Assembly (NCBI GenBank): GCA_007127015.1 | Contig: SLAE01000087.1 | Location: 1 to 6,525, forward strand | DNA length: 6,525 bases | Reading direction: 5' to 3' | Source: Desulfonatronospira sp. | GTDB taxonomy: Bacteria; Desulfobacterota; Desulfovibrionia; Desulfovibrionales; Desulfonatronovibrionaceae | In this document: positions 1 through 5,036 of the stretch, piece by piece | Layout of the letters: each line of letters opens with the position of its first letter | Position numbering within the stretch: the stretch's first letter is position 1 | Program-made: the position numbers and the translations under genes | Notes under the pieces: generated by a model | What the model was told of the DNA's origin: nothing | Database searches by the model: none | Seen by the model: only the letters and a program-made list of their open reading frames with translations

Positions 1-238
1 TGAAGTCGTTTGCTCCCAGCAGTCCGGTAGACAATGCGTTTATCCAGGCAACCATGGGCGGTTTACTGAAATACCCCCAGTCAAGCTTTCTGGACCAGTC
101 CCAGTAGTAGGATTCATCAGGAACCAGATCAAGCGGAGCTATGGCAATATAGACTATTCTCCAGACAAGAATAAGGGCCAGCATAAGGTAAAACCTTCCG
201 GCCCATAGATTTTCACGTTCTAATTCCGGGTTGGACAT
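1..238 (-). CDS. ArnT/PMT-like glycosyltransferase (GT39/GT83 type), N-terminal fragment
   Basis: Only the first 79 residues are in the window; the gene continues past the left edge. It starts MSNPELEREN, has a first membrane helix at about residues 16-36, and then the family signature PDESYYWDWSR at residues 40-50 followed by DWGYFSKPPMVAW at 53-65. In this family the acidic Asp-Glu pair (here D41-E42) sits in the first periplasmic loop and takes part in catalysis. Members use a polyprenyl-phosphate-linked sugar as donor and glycosylate lipid A or other targets on the periplasmic face of the inner membrane. The ATG at 236-238 is the only reasonable start, because an in-frame TAA lies upstream and no other start codon falls between them; no strong Shine-Dalgarno sits at normal distance. 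It lies 58 bases after the dehydrogenase gene, probably in the same transcript. The family is clear; donor and acceptor cannot be told from this piece. Confidence 0.88.
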   Translation of the reverse strand, partial: MSNPELERENLWAGRFYLMLALILVWRIVYIAIAPLDLVPDESYYWDWSRKLDWGYFSKPPMVAWINALSTGLLGANDF

Positions 239-250
239 GGTGGAAAGGCG

Positions 251-283
251 GGTATATACCTCTTGGTATTATTCTGAATAATA
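251..283. repeat. Two adjacent palindromes between the dehydrogenase and the ArnT-like gene
   Basis: Positions 251-260 are a perfect 10-base palindrome (GGTATATACC). Positions 267-283 form a second dyad with two 8-base arms (TATTATTC and GAATAATA) around one central base. Both lie in the 58-base gap before the ATG at 238. The AT-rich dyad has no run of T after it on the transcribed strand, so it is not a normal intrinsic terminator. It could be an operator, an mRNA stability or processing hairpin, or chance. Confidence 0.35.
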
Positions 284-296
284 AGGTTGCCGGTAT

Positions 297-1379
297 TCAG
301 TTTGCCAGCTCCCCGAGCCTGCACAACTTCATTTCCATGCCTGGTGTCACCCTGTCTCCATTGCGGGCTGCGGATTCATAAAGGGCAGTCAAAATCCTGA
401 TGTTTTTCAGTCCCTCTTCGCCGTCAACCAGCGCGGACGGCTTCTCTCCCGTTCTTACAGCATGAATAACATCAGCAAGATTGCCAACGTGTCCATTTCC
501 ATAAACATTGGAAACAATCTGGGAAACATTGGTTCTGATCTGCTCGTCTTCTACGTTTTCATGATCGAATTTCCAGGTCAGAAGCTCATTTACTGCAATG
601 CCTCCTATTACCACTGAACCTTTTTCCCCAAGCAGGCTGAGCGAACCTTCAAGGTTTTCCGGCCTGGCGGCAACGGTGGCCTCAAAAACGCCCAGTGCTC
701 CTGACTTGAAACGAATAAGAGCAACCCCCGTATCCTCCACTTCTAGATCCAGAAGGCGGGTTGCTGACTGGCACTGGACAAAATCCACAGGACCCATGAA
801 CCACTGCAGAAGGTCCAGATGATGGCTGGCCTGCTGAGACATCACCCCTCCATCAAGAGCCCATGTGCCGTGCCAGTTGTCTTGCCTGTAGTATTGCTGA
901 TGTCTTGTCCATCTCACTCTTACCGTAGCCATGACCTGCCTGCCGAACCTGCCGCTGTCCCAGGCTTTTCTGGCAGCCTGAACCGGTTGATTATATCGAT
1001 TCTGATAAATTACATACAATCTGCAGCCATGAATCATGCACGCCTGATTCATGGCCTCGCAATCGCATATCCGCAGCGCCATAGGCTTTTCCACAATTAT
1101 ATGTTTGCCGAACCTGGCCAGATCGATAACCACGGGCGCATGGTAGCCAGTTGGTATCAAAACGCTGACCACATCGATTTCAGGATGAGCGGACATCATT
1201 TCCCGGTAGTCAAGATAGCAGGGAACACCGTATTTCAAAGCCGTACTCCTGGCTTTCTGCTCATCCAGATCGCATACCGCTGCAAGCCTGGCTTTGCCTG
1301 ACAAGGCCTCGAGAGCACCAAGATGCTTGTAAGCTACTCGGCCGCAGCCGACTACGGCAAAATTCAATCTTTTATCCAT
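297..1379 (-). CDS. Gfo/Idh/MocA-family NAD(P)-dependent sugar dehydrogenase, probably nucleotide-sugar 3-dehydrogenase
   Basis: A 360-residue protein of normal length for the family. The Rossmann nucleotide-binding motif is VVGCGRVAYKH at residues 9-19, the family EKP motif is at 97-99 (the Lys is the usual active-site residue), and the second-domain signature GGVMSQQASHHLDLLQ is at 177-192, with His187 and Asp189 in the usual catalytic region. Such enzymes oxidise or reduce a sugar hydroxyl in the cytoplasm. The GnnA and WbpB/WlbA branches oxidise the 3-position of UDP-GlcNAc or its uronate to feed a DegT-type aminotransferase, and such an aminotransferase is encoded three genes upstream here. 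The role as a 3-dehydrogenase is therefore inferred from context; an inositol or other sugar dehydrogenase cannot be excluded. ATG 1379 is chosen because GAGG lies 9 bases upstream and the Rossmann fold begins at once; the frame stays open to a TTG at 1478, but that extension is AT-rich and unlike the family. Confidence 0.88.
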   Translation of the reverse strand: MDKRLNFAVVGCGRVAYKHLGALEALSGKARLAAVCDLDEQKARSTALKYGVPCYLDYREMMSAHPEIDVVSVLIPTGYHAPVVIDLARFGKHIIVEKPMALRICDCEAMNQACMIHGCRLYVIYQNRYNQPVQAARKAWDSGRFGRQVMATVRVRWTRHQQYYRQDNWHGTWALDGGVMSQQASHHLDLLQWFMGPVDFVQCQSATRLLDLEVEDTGVALIRFKSGALGVFEATVAARPENLEGSLSLLGEKGSVVIGGIAVNELLTWKFDHENVEDEQIRTNVSQIVSNVYGNGHVGNLADVIHAVRTGEKPSALVDGEEGLKNIRILTALYESAARNGDRVTPGMEMKLCRLGELAN

Positions 1380-1516
1380 GCCGTAAAACCTCAAGATGCA
1401 TTTTATAATATTGATTTTTATTAATCGTGATTTTTTTACCCGTGTGTCCAAAAAGAACCATAGAAAGGATTTTGTCAAGAGATTAAAGAAAAATTATAGT
1501 ATTTCGGATATTTTTT
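1380..1516 (-). promoter_or_regulatory. 137-base AT-rich gap with promoter-like elements before the dehydrogenase gene
   Basis: This gap follows three genes that are almost fused, so a separate promoter for the dehydrogenase and ArnT-like genes is plausible. On the minus strand there is a perfect TATAAT at 1498-1493 without a convincing -35 partner, and a perfect TTGACA at 1478-1473 whose -10 position (around 1455-1449) is only a T-run. Neither makes a full sigma-70 promoter. I see no GC-rich hairpin followed by a T-tract, so no intrinsic terminator for the gene before it, and no convincing small ORF. Confidence 0.35.
1389..1392 (-). promoter_or_regulatory. Shine-Dalgarno of the Gfo/Idh/MocA gene
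   Basis: GAGG on the minus strand ends 9 bases before the ATG at 1379, the same spacing seen at two other genes here (4139 and 4936). It favours the ATG over the TTG at 1478. Confidence 0.6.
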
Positions 1517-2269
1517 TTACTTTTGTTTAAGGGCTTCAGCATTGCACCTTTTTCCGTGCCTTTTTTTCCACAAGGCAATGCCAAGAATAAGTGCGGCACA
1601 AACAACAGCGATCAGGACCTGAAACAGTGCGTCAAAGGCAGACTCCTTTCCCAGTCCGCTTCCGATCAGGGTCACCACGACAGCTTCAGGGAGAAATCCA
1701 AGCAGAGATCCCAGAAGAAAAGTTCCTGTGCTTATGGAAGTCACACCAAGAAACAAATTGATGAAAAAGCCTCCAACCGGAACCTGTCTGATCAGGAAAA
1801 CTGAAAGAACCGAGGGATTATCTATCAGCTTTTTCAGCGTCTTGCTTTCCAGACCGGCGATTTTTTGTCCAACCCATTGCCGCCCGCCCCATCTGGCAAA
1901 GACAAAAGTTAAATAGGCACCCAACAGGGTGCCAACTTGTGACCAGATCAGCCCCTGTAAAAAACCGAAAGCCATCCCTCCCAAAGCGCAGAATAAAAGC
2001 CTCGGCGCCCCAAGAGCCACCAGAGGAGCGACCACAGCTGCAAACATCAAAGGCGCCCAGATGCCGAAATTATCTAGTTGTTCCTTTATTTTGTGAATAT
2101 TGCCCAGATATTCTTTTATCCCGGTGAAATGTATGAAAAGCAGGCTGGCTGCAGCTACTGCAGCCAGAATGAACAGCTTGAGACCAGCCCTGGAGATATA
2201 TTTCTCCACGCCATTGGGGGAAAAGTCTTTGTCAGCATCTGGAATACAGGGACCAGGGTCGGAATGCAT
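1517..2269 (-). CDS. TVP38/TMEM64-family (VTT domain, DedA superfamily) inner-membrane protein
   Basis: A 250-residue polytopic membrane protein. A polar N-terminal stretch (1-28) precedes a first helix at about 30-48. Further hydrophobic segments lie at about 70-86, 90-107, 109-126, 156-176, 182-204 and 215-234, with a basic tail KKRHGKR at 235-241. The VTT core covers about residues 85-210 and includes GTLLGAYLTFVFAR (113-126) and the re-entrant-type motif FLIRQVPVGGFFINLFLG (158-175), with Arg161 and Pro164 in the conserved positions. DedA-superfamily proteins are known as lipid transporters or scramblases, and some recycle undecaprenyl phosphate; TVP38 members themselves are mostly unassigned. 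The ATG at 2269 lies 3 bases past the stop of the glycosyltransferase, without a clear Shine-Dalgarno, suggesting translational coupling. Placed next to an ArnC-like enzyme, it may move the lipid-linked sugar or its carrier; this is inference. Confidence 0.85.
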   Translation of the reverse strand: MHSDPGPCIPDADKDFSPNGVEKYISRAGLKLFILAAVAAASLLFIHFTGIKEYLGNIHKIKEQLDNFGIWAPLMFAAVVAPLVALGAPRLLFCALGGMAFGFLQGLIWSQVGTLLGAYLTFVFARWGGRQWVGQKIAGLESKTLKKLIDNPSVLSVFLIRQVPVGGFFINLFLGVTSISTGTFLLGSLLGFLPEAVVVTLIGSGLGKESAFDALFQVLIAVVCAALILGIALWKKRHGKRCNAEALKQK

Positions 2270-2272
2270 GAT

Positions 2273-3040
2273 TTACCGTTCAGGCGCTCGCAGGATCTGG
2301 GGTTTTGTCGTCCTTCTGCCCGGTATAACCCTTCTTGCATACCAGCGCATGGCCATGCAGTCCAATATCCCCCTCCAGAGACGGTTGCCCACGCCGTATT
2401 TTGAAATGCCCGCTGCTCGGGGGCGATCTTTAATCAACACCTCCACTACCTGGCAGCCCTGAAGACGAAGAATGGTGGGCAGAAACCTGTGCAGACCGTT
2501 GAAGGCGGGAATTTCCTGCAGAGCATTCCTGCGCATGACCCGGAAGGTGCAGCCGGCATCCGCTACCTGATCACCGGTAACGAAGTTGCGAAAACGATTG
2601 GCCGCCCATGAGGAAATCTGCTTCACTCTGGTATCATTTCTTTTCTGGCGCACTCCGCAGACGCAGTCCACTGTAGGACCAAGACCGGACAGCAGCTTGT
2701 GAATATCTGCAGGATCGTTTTGCATATCTGCATCCATGGTGAGCAGAACCTCTGCTCTGGCCAGCTTGAATCCTGTAGACTGGGCAGCGCTTTCTCCGCA
2801 GTTTTTGCTGTGGTGCACCACTCGAACCCTGGGATTTATCATCTTAAGCCTGTTGAGTATGGATTCACTGTTATCCGTGCTCGCGTCATTGATGAATATT
2901 ATCTCATAGTCCTGCAGGTGCCTGTGAAGATAGGCTTCAAGCTCCTCGAGCATGGGCAGGAGGTTATCTTCTTCGTTGTATACCGGAATAATTACGGATA
3001 TAAACTGTTCGCTGTTCAACATGACTCTTTTTTCAGGCAT
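2273..3040 (-). CDS. Family 2 glycosyltransferase, ArnC/DPM1-like (probable polyprenyl-phosphate sugar transferase)
   Basis: A 255-residue GT-A-fold enzyme. ISVIIPVYNEEDN at residues 14-26 opens the nucleotide-binding half, INDASTDNSE at 50-59 holds the UDP-binding Asp, and MDADMQNDP at 102-110 is the metal-binding DxD-type site with the QxxP that marks the dolichol/undecaprenyl-phosphate transferase group. DAGCTFRVMRR (161-171) and RPRAAGISKYG (206-216) also match ArnC/DPM1-type enzymes. Unlike ArnC or GtrB it has no pair of C-terminal membrane helices; the tail WYARRVIPGRRTTK is basic and may bind the membrane surface. Expected reaction: transfer of a sugar from a nucleotide to undecaprenyl phosphate at the cytoplasmic face. 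The start chosen is ATG 3040, which overlaps the aminotransferase stop by 8 bases; ATG 3022 (249 residues) is a serious alternative, with AGAG close upstream. The next gene begins 3 bases after the stop. Confidence 0.88.
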   Translation of the reverse strand: MPEKRVMLNSEQFISVIIPVYNEEDNLLPMLEELEAYLHRHLQDYEIIFINDASTDNSESILNRLKMINPRVRVVHHSKNCGESAAQSTGFKLARAEVLLTMDADMQNDPADIHKLLSGLGPTVDCVCGVRQKRNDTRVKQISSWAANRFRNFVTGDQVADAGCTFRVMRRNALQEIPAFNGLHRFLPTILRLQGCQVVEVLIKDRPRAAGISKYGVGNRLWRGILDCMAMRWYARRVIPGRRTTKPQILRAPER

Positions 3041-4139
3041 AGATTTTTTTAAGGGTGCTACAGACAACATCAACCTCATCCTCGGTAATACCTGGAAACA
3101 TCGGCAGAGAAAGCACACGGCTGCAGACTTTTTCAGCCACGGGAAAAGAACCGGGTCCCTTATCTAAATATCTGTAGGCGGGCAGCAGATTAAGAGAGCA
3201 GGGATAATGCAGGCCGGTCTGAACACCCTGTTCTTTCAGTTTCGCGGACAATACTTCTCTATCCCGAGCCTGTATGACGAAAAGATGATAAACATGAGTA
3301 CACTTTTTATCCGACCTGGGCAAAATGATTTCACTGAGACCTTCAAGCCGTTCTCTATACCACCTTGCCGCCATTTGTCTCATCTCGTTCCACCGGTCCA
3401 GGTGAGGCAGGGCTGTCCTGAGCATGGCCGCTTTGACATTATCCAGGCGAGTGTTGGTACCCTCGAACTGGTGATCGTATTTTTCCCTGCGCCCATGGTT
3501 GCAGAACATTCGAATATTTTCCAGAATGTCGCTGGAAGCTGCTGTCACCGCGCCGCCGTCTCCTATACATCCCAGGTTCTTGGAAGGGAAAAAGCTTAAA
3601 ACTCCGGCATGACCGATGCTCCCTGCTTTCCCATCCAGGTATTTAGCTCCCTGAGACTGGGCGCAGTCTTCGATTACAAACAGGTCATACCTGCGGGCAA
3701 TGTCCATGATCCTGTCCATATCCGCGGGATGGCCGTAGAGATGAACAGGAATAATGGCTCTGGTTCTTGAATTGATGAGTGAAGTGATCTTATCCGGATC
3801 GATTACGTATGTTTCCGGGTCAATATCGCAAAAGACCACCCTGGCACCGGTCATGGTTACGGCTTCGCTGGTGGGGATGGCTGTATGCGCTGTGGTGATC
3901 ACTTCATGACCCGGTCCGACACCAAATACTTTCAAGGCCGCATAAAGACCCAGAGTTCCTGAAGATACGCCTACAGCACCGGAAGTTCCCCACCAATGCG
4001 CCAGCTCCCGGCAAAAAGCATCCAGTTCCTCACCGCCGATAAATCTGCACGAGGATATCGTCATGCCTGTTTTTTCCAGAATTTCATTCATTATCGGAGC
4101 ATATTGCCTCTTAAGGTCTACAAAAGGTATTCTGGTCAT
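3033..4139 (-). CDS. DegT/DnrJ/EryC1/StrS-family PLP-dependent sugar aminotransferase
   Basis: A 368-residue protein of normal family length. It begins MTRIPFVDLKRQY, the usual opening of the family. Residues 57-62 (GVSSGT) are the phosphate-binding loop, IEDCAQSQGA at 156-165 holds Asp158 that pairs with the pyridine nitrogen, and FFPSKNLGCIGDGG at 183-196 holds Lys187 as the Schiff-base lysine. NHGRREKYDHQFEGTNTRLD at 214-233 and GLHYP at 309-313 are also family positions. These cytoplasmic enzymes move the amino group of glutamate to a keto nucleotide sugar. With a Gfo/Idh/MocA dehydrogenase nearby the likely product is a 3-amino sugar (compare GnnB, WbpE), but ArnB-type 4-amination is not excluded. 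ATG 4139 is chosen because AAGGA lies 9 bases upstream; an in-frame ATG at 4190 has no such site and adds 17 atypical residues. It is the first gene of a packed three-gene unit. Confidence 0.92.
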   Translation of the reverse strand: MTRIPFVDLKRQYAPIMNEILEKTGMTISSCRFIGGEELDAFCRELAHWWGTSGAVGVSSGTLGLYAALKVFGVGPGHEVITTAHTAIPTSEAVTMTGARVVFCDIDPETYVIDPDKITSLINSRTRAIIPVHLYGHPADMDRIMDIARRYDLFVIEDCAQSQGAKYLDGKAGSIGHAGVLSFFPSKNLGCIGDGGAVTAASSDILENIRMFCNHGRREKYDHQFEGTNTRLDNVKAAMLRTALPHLDRWNEMRQMAARWYRERLEGLSEIILPRSDKKCTHVYHLFVIQARDREVLSAKLKEQGVQTGLHYPCSLNLLPAYRYLDKGPGSFPVAEKVCSRVLSLPMFPGITEDEVDVVCSTLKKIYA

Positions 4140-4148
4140 TGGGATAAG

Positions 4149-4153
4149 TCCTT
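4149..4153 (-). promoter_or_regulatory. Shine-Dalgarno of the aminotransferase gene
   Basis: AAGGA on the minus strand with 9 bases to the ATG at 4139. It decides against the longer ATG start at 4190. Confidence 0.65.
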
Positions 4154-4322
4154 TCCAGGCTGGATAGTTTTGATAAAAACAATGTGACATGAGTAAGGCC
4201 GGACTAGCAATAATAATCAGTCACAAGGAAGAATGGGACGTGCAGTGTTCAGTATAAATAAAGACAATGCTTTTAAAGATTTATTGCATAATCTGCAAAC
4301 ACTTATTTCATCAGCCAGCCAA

Positions 4323-4350
4323 AAAATACCCGAATTGATGATCTTGTCAA
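4323..4350 (-). promoter_or_regulatory. Candidate sigma-70-like promoter for the aminotransferase operon
   Basis: On the minus strand, a perfect TTGACA at 4350-4345 is followed after 16 bases by TATTTT at 4328-4323 (4 of 6 matches to TATAAT). Transcription would begin near 4316, leaving a leader of about 175 bases before the ATG at 4139. The -10 is weak; a TATACT at 4256-4251 nearer the gene is an alternative -10 but lacks a good -35. Confidence 0.3.
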
Positions 4351-4415
4351 TAATTAAGTAATTTGAAGCATTATGAGCAAGAGCAATATGTTCCGCTCAG
4401 ATATTCATATTATCA

Positions 4416-4427
4416 TGCCACGTGGCA
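4416..4427. repeat. 12-base perfect palindrome TGCCACGTGGCA
   Basis: A perfect GC-rich dyad in AT-rich surroundings, about 45 bases past the cytochrome stop and about 65 bases upstream of the candidate -35. No T-tract follows in the direction of transcription, so it is a better candidate for a protein binding site than for an intrinsic terminator. Its regulator is unknown. Confidence 0.4.
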
Positions 4428-4471
4428 AATCCAGCCCTTACACCGGATGCACTGCCTGAAAACAGTTTTTC

Positions 4472-4936
4472 CTAGTGTGCACCGGAATAAAGCAACGGCT
4501 TGTAATTAATGGCCCTGACCCGCTCATCCTCATGGCAGGGCGCGCAGTGCTCTTCTATGTTCAGATCTCCAGTGATCATACCTGGATCTTCAGTAAGAAC
4601 ATGTTCAGATCCGGGACCATGACAGACTTCACATCCAGCGTGACCTAAATCCGGAGTGGCTTCAAAGCTGACAAATCCTCCTGGTTTGCCGTAACCGGTG
4701 GTATGACATTCAAAGCATTCACTCTGCTCTTCAGGAGTGAGCTTGCCCAGCATAAGCTTAACATTATCATCCGAGCGCGATTTTGAAGCATACTGAGTAA
4801 AATTTTCATATTCATGAATATGACACTCCCCGCAAACTTTTGAACCCACATATTCCCGGGAAACCTGACTAAAGGCCTGGCTTATCACAAGGGCAAAAAG
4901 CAATAATGCGGCAAGTGATATAGCGGTGTACTTCAT
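4472..4936 (-). CDS. Secreted tetraheme c-type cytochrome (cytochrome c554-like family)
   Basis: A 154-residue protein with a Sec signal peptide: Met-Lys start, hydrophobic core at about 6-20, and probable cleavage near residues 22-24 (AFS-Q). Four CxxCH haem sites lie at residues 35-39 (CGECH), 74-78 (CFECH), 102-106 (CEVCH) and 131-135 (CAPCH). YVGSKVCGECH near the mature N-terminus and GHAGCEVCHGPGSEH in the middle are typical of small c554-type multihaem proteins of sulfate reducers and relatives. Five other histidines (41, 99, 112, 130 and the last residue, 154) could be second axial ligands for four haems. It would carry electrons in the periplasm; its partners are unknown, since no oxidoreductase lies beside it. 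ATG 4936 is chosen because AAGGAG lies 9 bases before it and the signal peptide starts there; ATG 4969 would add 11 charged residues ahead of the signal. It lies 100 bases after the patatin gene, perhaps in the same transcript. Confidence 0.9.
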   Translation of the reverse strand: MKYTAISLAALLLFALVISQAFSQVSREYVGSKVCGECHIHEYENFTQYASKSRSDDNVKLMLGKLTPEEQSECFECHTTGYGKPGGFVSFEATPDLGHAGCEVCHGPGSEHVLTEDPGMITGDLNIEEHCAPCHEDERVRAINYKPLLYSGAH

Positions 4937-4945
4937 GTCTTTTTT

Positions 4946-4951
4946 CTCCTT
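4946..4951 (-). promoter_or_regulatory. Shine-Dalgarno of the cytochrome gene
   Basis: AAGGAG on the minus strand, 9 bases before the ATG at 4936; the strongest such site in the window. It decides the start in favour of a protein that begins directly with its signal peptide. Confidence 0.75.
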
Positions 4952-5036
4952 TTCTGATATGCTTGTCATTATTCAGTCTTTCATCCGGAAAGAATACGAT
5001 CCGGAGAGAAGCTGTTTCGTTATTTCAACATTTTCT

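Larger units (their letters stand above)
4140..4471. other. 332-base gene-free AT-rich region between two transcription units
   Basis: No ORF here resembles a gene. From the cytochrome side leftward it holds a 12-base palindrome (4427-4416), a promoter-like TTGACA element (4350-4323), a weak TTGCA/TGCAA inverted repeat (4284-4298), and the aminotransferase Shine-Dalgarno. I see no tRNA-like or clear riboswitch-like fold and no hairpin with a T-tract. It most likely ends the cytochrome transcript and carries the promoter and leader of the sugar operon. Confidence 0.6.

Noticed and set aside
819..1301. 160-codon open frame on the plus strand
   Set aside because: It lies wholly antisense to the dehydrogenase, whose motifs are clear; the protein has no recognisable domain. 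Other plus-strand frames (for example 3207-3599 and 2078-2462) are rejected for the same reason.
1380..1478. N-terminal extension of the dehydrogenase to a TTG at 1478
   Set aside because: The 33 extra residues come from AT-rich intergenic DNA, do not resemble the family, and overlap promoter-like elements; ATG 1379 has a proper Shine-Dalgarno.
4189..4257. 22-codon plus-strand ORF in the intergenic gap
   Set aside because: It has no Shine-Dalgarno and no recognisable features, and is expected by chance in such a gap.
4416..4427. Intrinsic terminator after the cytochrome gene
   Set aside because: The palindrome has no loop and no following T-tract in the direction of transcription.
4975..5020. 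TCCGGA inverted repeat between the patatin and cytochrome genes
   Set aside because: The two copies of a 6-base self-palindrome could pair across about 10 bases, but the stem is short and lacks a T-tract; too weak to call.
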